Assembly (NCBI RefSeq): GCF_031844705.1
Contig: NZ_CP134609.1
Coordinates: forward strand, 124,001 to 188,000
Direction: 5' to 3'
Source: Streptomyces sp. ITFR-16
GTDB lineage: Bacteria; Actinomycetota; Actinomycetes; Streptomycetales; Streptomycetaceae
DNA length: 64,000 nucleotides
Part shown: piece by piece, positions 1 to 8,137 of the stretch
Position numbering within the stretch: the stretch's first letter is position 1
Layout: every line of letters begins with the position of its first letter
Made by a program: the position numbers and the translations under genes
Notes under the pieces: model-generated
Told to the model about the DNA's origin: nothing
The model's input: the letters and a program-made list of their open reading frames with translations, nothing else
Databases searched by the model: none

Positions 1-195
1 CGGCATCGCCTCGCGGGGGCCCTCCGCGTGCCGCCGGGGCAGCCCCGAGTGCGCCCGGTCGAGTGGCCGTCGCGACGCCCGGGAAAATACGACAGAAGGT
101 GTCGGGTTTCCGATCGAGCATGGTGACACCGGCCGGCGCCGATGGCGGAACGCGGACTCCGGCCGACCAGACCGTGCGGACAGACAGGGAACTCC
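1..195. other. left-edge stretch without a recognisable gene
   Basis: I see no convincing coding sequence here. It lies upstream of the first dehydrogenase gene and presumably holds its promoter, but no clear -35/-10 pair is visible. A long open frame starts at 63 on the plus strand but is rich in Arg/Gly/Ala, as expected of an out-of-frame shadow of the dehydrogenase gene in high-GC DNA. Confidence 0.4.
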
Positions 196-1131
196 ATGGG
201 ATTCATGCCCGGCACATCGGCTCCGGACCTCCGGGGAAGGACCGCGCTGGTCGCGGGCGCCACCCGGGGAGCGGGGCGCGGCATCGCCGTCCAGCTCGGC
301 GCGGCGGGTGCGACGGTCTACGTGACCGGACGCACGACGCGGGAGCGGCGCTCGGAGTACGACCGGCCGGAGACCATCGAGGAGACCGCCGAGCTCGTCA
401 CCGCGGCGGGCGGAACGGGCATCGCGGTGCCCACCGACCATCTGGTGCCCGAGCAGGTCCGGGCGCTGGCCGGCCGGATCGACGCCGAGCAGGGGCGGCT
501 CGATGTGCTGGTCAACGACATCTGGGGCGGCGAGAAGCTGTTCGCGTTCGACACCCCGGTGTGGGAGCACGACCTCGACGACGGGCTGCGGCTGCTGCGG
601 CTCGGCGTGGAGACCCACGCGATCACCAGCCACTTCCTGCTGCCGCTGCTGATCCGTCGGCCGGGCGGGCTGGTGGTCGAGATGACCGACGGCACGGCCG
701 CGTACAACACGGCGCACTACCGCAACTCGTACTTCTACGACCTGGTCAAGAACAGCGTCGTCCGCATGGCGTTCGTGCTCGCGCACGAGCTGGAGCCGCA
801 CGAGGGTACGGCGGTGGCGCTCACACCGGGCTGGCTGCGTTCGGAGATGATGCTCGACGCCTTCGGCGTCACCGAGGACAACTGGCGCGACGCGCTGGCC
901 GCGGTGCCGCACTTCGGCATCTCGGAGAGCCCGGCGTATGTCGGACGAGCGGTCGCGGCGCTGGCCGGCGACGCGGACGTGGCGCGCAGGAACGGCGCGT
1001 CGCTGTCCAGTGGGCAGCTCGCGCGGGAGTACGGCTTCACCGATCTCGACGGCTCGCGCCCGGACTGCTGGCGCTACCTGGTCGAGGTCGCCGACGCGGA
1101 CGGGCCGGCGGACACGACCGGCTACCGGTGA
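196..1131 (+). CDS. SDR family NAD(P)-dependent oxidoreductase
   Basis: A 311-residue short-chain dehydrogenase/reductase. The N-terminal Rossmann motif GATRGAGRG lies near residues 20-28. The catalytic Tyr-x3-Lys is visible as YDLVK near residue 180. The substrate cannot be read from the sequence. The protein is longer than the classical 250-residue SDR because of extra C-terminal residues, as in several actinobacterial 'SDR family oxidoreductase' entries. I chose ATG 196 because the residues before it (from 142) are Arg/Pro-rich and not SDR-like; ATG 205 is a second possibility. It is convergent with the rifampin phosphotransferase gene. Family assignment is firm and function is unknown. 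Confidence 0.85.
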   Translation: MGFMPGTSAPDLRGRTALVAGATRGAGRGIAVQLGAAGATVYVTGRTTRERRSEYDRPETIEETAELVTAAGGTGIAVPTDHLVPEQVRALAGRIDAEQGRLDVLVNDIWGGEKLFAFDTPVWEHDLDDGLRLLRLGVETHAITSHFLLPLLIRRPGGLVVEMTDGTAAYNTAHYRNSYFYDLVKNSVVRMAFVLAHELEPHEGTAVALTPGWLRSEMMLDAFGVTEDNWRDALAAVPHFGISESPAYVGRAVAALAGDADVARRNGASLSSGQLAREYGFTDLDGSRPDCWRYLVEVADADGPADTTGYR

Positions 1132-1222
1132 CGGGTCCGGCCTCCCCGGCAGATGGCGCGGGTCGGCGGGCCGGACAGGACAGCGGCGCCCGCCGCATCC
1201 CGTATGGCCGCGCCAACCCGGC

Positions 1223-1339
1223 TCAGTTCGCGGAGTCGACCAGGAGCGCGAGTCCGGCCGGCACTCCGGCGTACACCAGTACCGCCGGCACGCTGCACAG
1301 GATCAGCAGCCATCCCGTCAGGATGCCGAGCAGGGCCAC
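1223..1339 (-). CDS. possible small hydrophobic protein, perhaps frameshifted
   Basis: A 38-residue open frame that is almost entirely a membrane-type helix (ILTGWLLILC, then a short AVLVYAG segment) and ends VDSAN. The only in-frame start is GTG 1339, which has no usable ribosome binding site. A better start, GTG at 1449-1451 with GGGGGAGAG six bases upstream, opens a different frame. A one-base shift near 1370 would join the two into one protein of about 75 residues with a basic N-terminus (GKRLGGRDRG) followed by the helices. So this is either a chance ORF or the end of a small membrane protein damaged by an indel. The rest of the 1132-1521 gap shows nothing else. Confidence 0.3.
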   Translation of the reverse strand: MALLGILTGWLLILCSVPAVLVYAGVPAGLALLVDSAN

Positions 1340-1521
1340 TCCCCGGTCGCGTCCGCCCAGGCGCTTTCCATAGTGTCGGCCGAGGTGCCCGGGAGGGGGT
1401 GTTGCGAGCCCCGGCCGCCGCCGGGGCCGCCCGGTCCGTGCTGCTGCTCACGGTGTCTCTCCCCCGTTCGGCTCGGCGGGCCACTCTGCGAGAGACACCC
1501 GGCGCGCCCACCCCGGAGGGG

Positions 1522-4116
1522 TCAGGACAGGAACTCGACGTACCCGTCCGTTCCGTGCACCCGGATCCACTGGCCGTCCCGGATCAGCCGGGTGGCCCGG
1601 TCCACGCCCACGACGGCCGGCAGGCCGTACTCCCGGGCGATCACCGCGCCATGGGTCATCAGGCCGCCCACCTCCGTCACCAGCCCCGCGATTCCGACGA
1701 ACAGCGGTGACCAGCTGGGGTCCGTGAACGTGGTGACCAGGATGTCGCCCGGCTCCAGGTCGGCGTCCGCCAGATCCAGGACGACGCGGGCCCGCCCCTC
1801 GATCGTCCCGGCGGAGACGGGCAGACCGGTCAGGGCGCCGGCGGGCACGTCGTCGCGCCGGTACGCCCCGTTGACGGCCTCGCCGTCCGATGTGAGCACC
1901 CGGGGCGGTGTGAGCGCCTGATACGACCGGAACGCGTCCTTGCGCTGCTCGACGAGCCGTTCGTCAAGCCGGTGGGAGCGCGAGACGTCGTGGAATTCGT
2001 CGAACGTGAGGTAGAAGCTGTCCTCCTTCTCGGACAGCACACCGGCCCGCACGAGACGCTCGGCCTCCGCCAGCAGGGCCCGCTTGTAGACGAAGTAGCG
2101 GCTGACGATGCCGTACTTGGGGTACTCGCGGTACCCGGCGAAGGCCCTGACCTGGTCGATCATCCGCTTGGTCGCGTCGGCCCGCCGTTCCCCGTCCGGC
2201 TGGGTCCGCAACCGTGCGAGCACGTCCTGTTCCTTCTCGCGTGCCTTCAGCCGCCCTTGCTCGAAGCGCCGCCCGGCGGCGCCGGGGCCGAAGTTGCGTA
2301 CGTTGTCGAGGATCGCGGGGACGAGGGTGGTGGGGCGCTCGCTCCACCGCGGCCTGGTGATGTCGATCTCCCCGACGCAGCGCATCCCGTAGCGGTCGAG
2401 ATAGGCCTCGATGGCGTCGCGCGCCGCGGTCCCGCCCTCGATCTTGGGCAGCTCGTCCAGGAAGCCCTCGTCCTCGACGCCCTGGAGGAAGGTCACCACG
2501 TCCGGATGCGGCCGGATCGCGTCCGCGACGTCGAGCAGGGCGAGGCCCATCTCGGACGTGATGTTGTCGGGGGCGGAGAGCGTGAGCGTGTCGGCGGCGT
2601 TCTTCTCGCCCAGCCACTCCAGCAGTTGGTCGTTGAGCCACCAGGTGGCTTCCATCCCGGCCATGATCGCCCGCATGTTCAGCGGATCGCCGAGGACGCG
2701 CTTGTGCTCGGCGAATGCCTCCCGCAGGAAGTCGAACAGCTCCGGTCCGCTCCTGGTCCGGATGTCGCGCTCCAGGGCGGCGACGGATGTCTCGCTGCGT
2801 TCGATCAGCTCGGTGACGATCGCCGGATCGGCCTCGGCCGGGGTGGCCGCACCACCGGCGGGCGGCGCGCCGGGACCAGCGTCCTGGGGCGGGAGAAGCC
2901 CCTCACGGTCGAGGACGGTCTCCAGGGCGTCCCTGACCAGCGGGTCGCCCTTGCCCATGACGTCCAGAAGACCGGCGCGGCTCGCGGGCGAGGCCAGCCG
3001 CGCGGCGACGTCGACGAAGAGCCGCCCGCCGGCCGCGTGCATCGGCACCATGGCCGTCAGCTGCCACATGGAGAGTCCGAGCGGCTTCATGGCGTCGGTC
3101 ATCATCTGCTGATGGCCGACGGAGACGTAGATGTGCTGCTCGTGGTCGTCGCTCGCCGGGATGGGAAACAGGGTCGTGATCGGCCGGCTCTGAAGGATCC
3201 GGAAGCCGTCGTCGGCCAGACACCACTCGATGTCCTGCGGGCTGCCGAAGTGCGCCTCGATCCGCCGCCCCAGCTCCACGAGCCGTACGACCTGCTCGTC
3301 CGTCAGCGCGGGCTGCTCCTGCCGCTGCGGGTCGATCGCGACTTCCTCGGTGCCACCGTCCGGCCGGGCGTGAACGGCTCGCCGCTTCGCGGCGATCGCC
3401 CGGTCGACGATCTCGCCGTCGCGCACCTTGAAGACGTCCGGGTTCACCAGCCCGGAGACCAGGGCCTCCCCCAGGCCGAAGCCGGCGTCCACGGTGGTTA
3501 CCTTGCGGTGGCCCGTGACGGGATCGGCCGTGAACAGGATGCCGGCCGCCTGCGGGAAAACCATCCGCTGCACGACCACGGCCATGCGGACTGTACGGTG
3601 ATCGATGCCGTTCCGCTCGCGGTAGGTCACGGCCCGCTCGGTGAACAGCGAGGCCCAGCACCGGCTGATGTGGCGGAGGATTGCGGCCGGTCCCACGACG
3701 TTCAGATACGTGTCCTGCTGGCCGGCGAAGGAGGCGGTCGGCAGGTCCTCGGCTGTCGCGCTGGACCTGACGGCGTACGCGGCGTCCTCACCGAACCGCG
3801 CGAGCGCGCCGGTGATCGCCGCCGCGAGCTCGCCCGGCAGATCGGTCTCCTCGATGGTCCGGCGGATCCGCTCACTGAGCGCGCGGACCGCCTCCCGGTC
3901 GTCCGCGTTCACGCTCGCCAACTGGTCGAGCAGATCGTCGACGGACGGCGCCTCCGCCATGATCCGCCGGAAGGCCTCCGTCGTCACACAGAAGCCACTC
4001 GGCACACGCACGCCGTCGATCCGCGACAGCGCGCCCAGATGCGCGCCCTTTCCCCCGACGACAGCCACCTGCGTCTCGTCGATGTCCCGCAGATCCCACA
4101 CGTACCGCTCGCTCAT
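1522..4116 (-). CDS. rph: rifampin phosphotransferase (rifamycin-inactivating)
   Basis: An 864-residue dikinase-like enzyme. The family transfers the beta-phosphate of ATP to the C21 hydroxyl of rifamycins, giving AMP and inorganic phosphate and inactivating the drug. Domain order fits the family: an N-terminal PEP-synthase-type ATP-grasp domain (GGKGAHLG near residues 21-28, SSATAEDLPTASFAGQ near 120), a central rifamycin-binding region, and a C-terminal swivelling phosphohistidine domain. In that last domain GGLMTHGAVIARE carries the catalytic His at about 822. Length matches characterised Rph enzymes (about 865). Start ATG 4116 has a strong GGAGGT seven bases upstream; the ORF continues upstream to 4203, but those residues are not family-like. 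A rifamycin-associated element lies 150 bp upstream, supporting drug-inducible expression. PEP synthase is the alternative, but length and C-terminus favour Rph. Confidence 0.93.
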   Translation of the reverse strand: MSERYVWDLRDIDETQVAVVGGKGAHLGALSRIDGVRVPSGFCVTTEAFRRIMAEAPSVDDLLDQLASVNADDREAVRALSERIRRTIEETDLPGELAAAITGALARFGEDAAYAVRSSATAEDLPTASFAGQQDTYLNVVGPAAILRHISRCWASLFTERAVTYRERNGIDHRTVRMAVVVQRMVFPQAAGILFTADPVTGHRKVTTVDAGFGLGEALVSGLVNPDVFKVRDGEIVDRAIAAKRRAVHARPDGGTEEVAIDPQRQEQPALTDEQVVRLVELGRRIEAHFGSPQDIEWCLADDGFRILQSRPITTLFPIPASDDHEQHIYVSVGHQQMMTDAMKPLGLSMWQLTAMVPMHAAGGRLFVDVAARLASPASRAGLLDVMGKGDPLVRDALETVLDREGLLPPQDAGPGAPPAGGAATPAEADPAIVTELIERSETSVAALERDIRTRSGPELFDFLREAFAEHKRVLGDPLNMRAIMAGMEATWWLNDQLLEWLGEKNAADTLTLSAPDNITSEMGLALLDVADAIRPHPDVVTFLQGVEDEGFLDELPKIEGGTAARDAIEAYLDRYGMRCVGEIDITRPRWSERPTTLVPAILDNVRNFGPGAAGRRFEQGRLKAREKEQDVLARLRTQPDGERRADATKRMIDQVRAFAGYREYPKYGIVSRYFVYKRALLAEAERLVRAGVLSEKEDSFYLTFDEFHDVSRSHRLDERLVEQRKDAFRSYQALTPPRVLTSDGEAVNGAYRRDDVPAGALTGLPVSAGTIEGRARVVLDLADADLEPGDILVTTFTDPSWSPLFVGIAGLVTEVGGLMTHGAVIAREYGLPAVVGVDRATRLIRDGQWIRVHGTDGYVEFLS

Positions 4117-4262
4117 CGCGCTACCTCCGTGACGCTCGTGTCCCCTCGCGCTGCGCCGCTCCATCGCGTCACCGCACCCCTCTTCGGCCGACCGCACACG
4201 CACGTCGCGCCTTTCATTTCCGCAGGTTATGGGCCTCGGCCGACGATTTTGCGCTACGACCC

Positions 4263-4281
4263 GGGCCTTGCCGCAAGCCCC
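4263..4281 (-). promoter_or_regulatory. rifamycin-associated element (RAE)
   Basis: Read on the minus strand this is GGGGCTTGCGGCAAGGCCC, a 19-bp near-perfect inverted repeat (GGGGCTTGC/GCAAGGCCC). From memory it matches the RAE described upstream of rifamycin-inactivation genes in actinomycetes. It sits about 147 bp upstream of the rph start, in the correct orientation, between rph and the terminator-like hairpin of the previous gene. Known role: cis element required for rifamycin-responsive induction of rph-type genes. Confidence 0.85.
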
Positions 4282-4304
4282 CCGCTGCGCTATAAGTTAG
4301 GAGT

Positions 4305-4328
4305 GGCGAGGAGAGCGATCTCCTCGCC
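4305..4328. terminator. perfect hairpin, likely terminator between reductase gene and rph
   Basis: Arms GGCGAGGAGA and TCTCCTCGCC form a perfect 10-bp stem around a GCGA tetraloop. A pyrimidine run (TTTCCTTTTC) follows on the plus strand. It lies 148 bp downstream of the stop of the minus-strand reductase gene and just before the RAE, so it probably insulates rph from upstream transcription. The U-rich side is on the plus-strand reading, so direction is uncertain. Confidence 0.55.
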
Positions 4329-4475
4329 TTTCCTTTTCGCCCGCCGGTTTCCCGCGCCGCGCGACCGTGATGATTTCCCGGTTCTCGTCGTCGAGCGGGC
4401 CACGCTTGCGGTCCCGTACCGGGCCCAGCCGAACGTGTTGACGGGCGTGCCGGAGACGGAGCCCGCAGGGGCGGT

Positions 4476-5075
4476 TCAGCGGACGCGGTCATAGACCATG
4501 GCGATCTCGCCCAGGTCTCCCGTTTCCAGGTGCGTGAGCTTCCACTTCGAGACCGGCAGGCCGTCTTCGAACAGTCGTTCTCCGCCACCGAGGATCACCG
4601 GGAGGACCATGAGGTACAGCCGGTCGATCAGGTCTGCCGCCAGGAGTGGCTTGATGACGCTCGGGCTGGTGTTGACGAGGATGTCACCCTCGCCGGTGGC
4701 CTTGAGCTCGGCGACGACCTCGGCGGCGGGGGCGTCCACCACGCGGGTGCGTTCCCACGGGGCCTCGGTCAGGGTGGTGGAGAGCACCACCTTTTCCGTG
4801 GCCACCAGCCACCTCGCGTATCCGCGGTCCCGCGCATCGGCGTGCTCGTCGTCCGCGACGGTCGGCCAGTAGCCCATGAAGCCCTGGGCGTTGCCCCGGC
4901 CGAGCACCGCCGTCGTCGCGTCCTGCCAGATGCGGCCGAGCTGGCCCCGGGCGACCTCGGAGGTCACGTACGGCACGAACGTACCGAAGTCGCTCGGCCC
5001 GCCGGGACCGTGGTACCGCCCGTCGAGGGAGAGATTGAGGTTCGCGGTCACCCTGCGTCCGGTCGAGTCGGTCAT
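4476..5075 (-). CDS. dihydrofolate reductase family (RibD C-terminal-like) protein
   Basis: A 199-residue protein of the RibD_C/YyaP-YwjB family. It opens with TANLNLSLDGRY, contains the 'LGRGNAQGFMGYWP' loop and ends with the family pattern LPVILGGGERLFEDGL, where the GGGE segment forms part of the NADPH site. Members are annotated as dihydrofolate-reductase-like or riboflavin-pathway-like reductases, but most have unknown substrates. ATG 5075 overlaps the stop of the upstream ArsR-SRPBCC gene as ATGA, so the two are translationally coupled. This ArsR/AHSA1 plus RibD_C pairing is common in Streptomyces and suggests autoregulated stress or detoxification genes. The substrate is unknown. Confidence 0.85.
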   Translation of the reverse strand: MTDSTGRRVTANLNLSLDGRYHGPGGPSDFGTFVPYVTSEVARGQLGRIWQDATTAVLGRGNAQGFMGYWPTVADDEHADARDRGYARWLVATEKVVLSTTLTEAPWERTRVVDAPAAEVVAELKATGEGDILVNTSPSVIKPLLAADLIDRLYLMVLPVILGGGERLFEDGLPVSKWKLTHLETGDLGEIAMVYDRVR

Positions 5076-5950
5076 GATGCGCTCCCTGTGTCGGTGCGGT
5101 TGGTGCGGTCGGTGTCGTGCGGGGCTGCGGCCAGGGCCGTCGCGAGCTTGTCGAGGCTCTGGCCGAAGCCGATCTCGATGCCGGCGACGAAGTCCGCGGA
5201 GCCGACGGTGCTGTCGGTGATCCGCCAGTGGACGTAGAGGTCCGTGCCGGTCGCCGTCGGCCGCAGGTCGAAGGTGACGTGGTTGGTGAAGGCGGGGCCG
5301 CCGTCCGGAAGCAGCGGGGAGAGGCGGTAGGCGAGACGCCGCCCGGGGCGGGCCTCGTCGACGATGCCCTCCGCGCGCCCGGCCACCTCGCCGGAGCCGT
5401 CGGCGTCCTCGATGTCGCGGTACTCCTGGACGATCCGTCCGCCTTCGCGCGCCTCGAAGACGAGCTCGGACAGGCGGAGGTCGTCGGGGGTCCACCACCC
5501 GGTGAGCAGCGCCGGCTCGGTGAGGTGGCGCCACAGCACCTCGGGTGGCCCCGCCAGCGACCGGCGGAAGCCGAACGAACGGCCGTCGGCCCACCCCGGC
5601 TCCCGCGCGGCATGCCGCTCCGCGATGACGCCGGCTCCGTACCGCTCATGGGTCTCGTTCGGACCACCGGCCCGCTCCGTGACGTCGGCGAGCCGGCCGA
5701 GTGCGGCCGCCAGCTCGCGCAGGGGGCCGGACCGCAGCGCGTAGATACGGCGCTGCCCGGTGCGCTCCGAGGTGACGACGCCGGCGCGTTCGAGGGTCTG
5801 GAGGTGCTTGGTCGTCTGCGGCTGTCGCGCCCCGGCCAGTTCGGCGAGGACGCCGACCGGGCGGGGCCGCTCGGCGAGCAGGTTCACGAGCCGCCAGCGG
5901 GCCGGGTCGGCCAGCGCCGCGAGGAGTGTGTCCATGTCGTTCACGGACAC
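5072..5950 (-). CDS. ArsR-family repressor fused to an SRPBCC (AHSA1-type) domain
   Basis: A 292-residue two-domain protein. Residues about 1-95 form an ArsR winged helix (LLAALADPARWRLVNLLAE, then the recognition helix QPQTTKHLQTLERAGVV). Residues about 115-275 form an SRPBCC/AHSA1 hydrophobic-pocket domain (FRRSLAGPPEVLWRHLTEPALLTGWW...). No metal-binding ELCVCDL motif is present, so a metal is unlikely to be the inducer; a small hydrophobic ligand in the SRPBCC pocket is more plausible (inference). GTG 5950 is used as start; ATG 5935 is an alternative. A perfect inverted repeat lies just upstream, fitting autoregulation. The last codons overlap the reductase gene. Confidence 0.88.
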   Translation of the reverse strand: MSVNDMDTLLAALADPARWRLVNLLAERPRPVGVLAELAGARQPQTTKHLQTLERAGVVTSERTGQRRIYALRSGPLRELAAALGRLADVTERAGGPNETHERYGAGVIAERHAAREPGWADGRSFGFRRSLAGPPEVLWRHLTEPALLTGWWTPDDLRLSELVFEAREGGRIVQEYRDIEDADGSGEVAGRAEGIVDEARPGRRLAYRLSPLLPDGGPAFTNHVTFDLRPTATGTDLYVHWRITDSTVGSADFVAGIEIGFGQSLDKLATALAAAPHDTDRTNRTDTGSAS

Positions 5951-5953
5951 AAG

Positions 5954-5988
5954 TATTCCTCGTAGAGAATATTCGCGTCAAGGAATAT
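5954..5988. promoter_or_regulatory. paired inverted repeats, probable ArsR operator
   Basis: Two overlapping dyads sit directly upstream of the ArsR start. TATTC-N8-GAATA covers 5954-5971 and the perfect ATATTC-N8-GAATAT covers 5969-5988. AT-rich dyads of this form are typical ArsR-family operators. The second dyad overlaps the last codons of the upstream acetyltransferase gene. A binding assay would settle the assignment. Confidence 0.65.
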
Positions 5989-6577
5989 CTGGCTCGTCGC
6001 CCCGGATGCGTGCATGCAGGTGCATGTCGTGCCGGCCGTCGTCATGGACGGCGGCGCTGCGCTTGGTGCCCTCCCAGCGGTAGCCGGACTTCGTGGCGAC
6101 TCGGCAGGACGCGGCGTTGCGTGTCGAGTGGTCCAGCTCCAGGCGCTCGAAGCCGGCCTCGCGCAGGGCCCATTCGGTGAGCGTGGCGAGGGCCGTGGAC
6201 GCCGTGCCGATGCGGCGGGCCGCCGGCAGCACCCAGTACGCGACGTTGGCGACGCCGTCGTCGAAGTCCAGGCCGCGCAGCGCGATCCGGCCGAGTACGT
6301 CGTCACCGTCCCGGGTGATCGCCCAGTGCCCGCCCTCCTCGCGCAGCCAGTCCTGGCGGTAGGCCTCGAACCACTCCCGGGCCTGCGCCTCGGTGGAGGC
6401 CCGTCGCGTGTGCCAGCGGCGGATCTCCTCGTCGCGGTACGCGGAGAGGAAGGCCGGCACATCGTCCTCCACCCATGGGCGCAGCACCGGACCAGCGGCG
6501 GAGGTGAGTACGGGTTGAGGGGAACCGGCGAGCGAACCGGCGGCAAGGGCGGGCTGCGTCGAGCGGGCGCGCGTCAT
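5978..6577 (-). CDS. GNAT family N-acetyltransferase
   Basis: A 199-residue acetyltransferase of the RimJ/RimL-like GNAT type. Motif A region (VLPAARRIGTASTALATLTEWAL, near residue 120) carries the acetyl-CoA pyrophosphate loop, here RIGTAS rather than the usual RGxGxG. The C-terminal LDHSTRNAASCRVATKSGYRWEG fits the Asn-x-AS-xxVaxKxGF pattern of the family. Substrate unknown. ATG 6577 is the first start compatible with the family; there is no strong ribosome binding site, and the upstream in-frame extension to 7090 is antisense to the MFS gene. It lies just upstream of the ArsR operator and may read into it. Confidence 0.8.
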   Translation of the reverse strand: MTRARSTQPALAAGSLAGSPQPVLTSAAGPVLRPWVEDDVPAFLSAYRDEEIRRWHTRRASTEAQAREWFEAYRQDWLREEGGHWAITRDGDDVLGRIALRGLDFDDGVANVAYWVLPAARRIGTASTALATLTEWALREAGFERLELDHSTRNAASCRVATKSGYRWEGTKRSAAVHDDGRHDMHLHARIRGDEPDIP

Positions 6578-6715
6578 GAGCCATGATCGGCCGGGGGCGG
6601 TCGTGCACGTCAAGGGCGGACGGTGACCGGACAGGGACCACCCTCCCCTCAGCAGCCTGCCGGGCCCGGAGAAATCGCTTGCTGAGCCTCGACCGCGCCG
6701 GCAGCATCGCCCCTC

Positions 6716-8011
6716 GTGCCTGAACCAGATCCACCCGGAGACCGGGACGACTCGCCCTCCCCCGCCGACTGCAAGCAGACGTCCCGTACCGGTCTCGCCT
6801 CCGGGGAACCGCTCCGTTCGCCGTCGTTCCGGTGGTTCTTCGCGGGCTGGTCGGTCACCGTGGCCGGCGGGGCCATGTCGCCCGTCGCACTGGCCTTCGG
6901 TGTCCTCGAACTCACCGGCAGCGCCAGGTGGTTGTCCGCGGTGCTCACCGCTTCCATGGTCCCGATGATCGGGATGATGATCGTCGGAGGGGGTATCGCC
7001 GACCGCTACCGCCGTGACACCGTGCTCTACGTCACGAGCCTGGGCGCCGGCCTGAGCCAGGGCGGGGTGGCGGTTCTTCTGCTCACGCACCAGGACCCCG
7101 TGCTCCTGCTTCCGCTCGCCGCGGTCAACGGCATCTCGCAGGCGCTGACCACCCCGACCCTGCGCGGCATCGTCCCGCAGCTCGCGAGCGGGAGCGGGAT
7201 CCAGCAGGCCAACTCCCTTCTGGCATCGGTCAAGAACATCGCCCGGCTGATCGGGCCCGGCGCCGCCGGTCTGCTGACGGTCTCCGTCGGAGGCGGCTGG
7301 GCCATCGCCGGCGACGCCGCGTCCTTCCTCCTGGCGGCCGTCTGCTTCGGGAGGATGGCGCTGCCGGACATGCCTTCCCGCGCCGCGAACGACCCCACGA
7401 TGCGCAGCGAACTACGGGAGGGCCGGCGCTACTTCAGCTCCAGGCCGTGGATCTGGTCGGTCAGCCTGGTTTTCGCCGTCTTCAACGCCGCCAACATGGG
7501 CGTGTGGAACATCCTCGGCCCGGTGATGGCGCTCGACACGATCGGTGCCGACGGCTGGGGCATCGTCCTGAGCACCCGCGGCGCCGGGGCCCTGCTCGCC
7601 ACCACCGTGATGGTGAAGCTGACGGTCCGCCGGCCCATGGCTCCGGCCCTGGGCCTGATGACCTTGGGGGGTCTCCCCCTGGTTCTCCTCGGCACTGGTG
7701 CGCACACCTTCTGGCTTGCCGCTTCCGCGTTCGCCGCAGGGGTGGCGTCCGAATTCTTCACCGTGGCGTGGTCCACGGTCTGGCACCACCATGTTCCGGA
7801 ACAGCTGAGCACCCGGGTCGGTGCGTACGACGAGTTCGGTTCGTTCGCGTCGATTCCGGTGGGCCAGCTGTCCGTCCCCGTGCTCGCCGCGGTGTTCGGC
7901 ACGGCGGCGGTGGCCGTCACCGCCGGTGGACTCATCGCGACGGCCATGCTGCTGCCCCTGCTCCTCCCGTCCCTCAGGCGCATCGAGATCGGCACCTCTC
8001 GGGCGCCGTGA
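6716..8011 (+). CDS. MFS transporter (EntS/MFS_3-like)
   Basis: A 431-residue major facilitator with about 11-12 hydrophobic segments. The MFS motif A-like loop GGGIADRYRRD follows the second helix, and the NSLLASVKNIARLIGPGAAGLL stretch is typical of the MFS_3/enterobactin-exporter-like group. Such proteins export drugs, siderophores or peptides; the substrate here is unknown. GTG 6716 is the only start before the first helix and has little leader, so the message may be nearly leaderless. It is divergent from the GNAT gene with 138 bp between starts. Confidence 0.88.
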   Translation: MPEPDPPGDRDDSPSPADCKQTSRTGLASGEPLRSPSFRWFFAGWSVTVAGGAMSPVALAFGVLELTGSARWLSAVLTASMVPMIGMMIVGGGIADRYRRDTVLYVTSLGAGLSQGGVAVLLLTHQDPVLLLPLAAVNGISQALTTPTLRGIVPQLASGSGIQQANSLLASVKNIARLIGPGAAGLLTVSVGGGWAIAGDAASFLLAAVCFGRMALPDMPSRAANDPTMRSELREGRRYFSSRPWIWSVSLVFAVFNAANMGVWNILGPVMALDTIGADGWGIVLSTRGAGALLATTVMVKLTVRRPMAPALGLMTLGGLPLVLLGTGAHTFWLAASAFAAGVASEFFTVAWSTVWHHHVPEQLSTRVGAYDEFGSFASIPVGQLSVPVLAAVFGTAAVAVTAGGLIATAMLLPLLLPSLRRIEIGTSRAP

Positions 8012-8137
8012 CGGGCGGGGTACGGAGGCGGTGCCCGGGTCCGTGCGCAATCAGGTGTGGATGCCGCGACGCCCACATGCGGCGGGGTACCGACGATGCC
8101 AGGCTGGGGTGAGGGCCCGGGTACGGAGGCGAGCGGC

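Larger units (their letters stand above)
4117..4475. other. intergenic region upstream of rph
   Basis: About 360 bp between rph and the upstream same-strand reductase gene. It contains the rifamycin-associated inverted repeat (4263-4281) and a perfect stem-loop (4305-4328). The AT-rich segment at 4290-4300 and the leader nearer rph probably contain the promoter, but I cannot assign -35/-10 boxes with confidence. Long open frames on both strands here look like shadows. Confidence 0.5.

Noticed and set aside
1972..4494. An 840-codon plus-strand frame opposite rph
   Set aside because: Antisense to a clear rifampin phosphotransferase; no recognisable domain.
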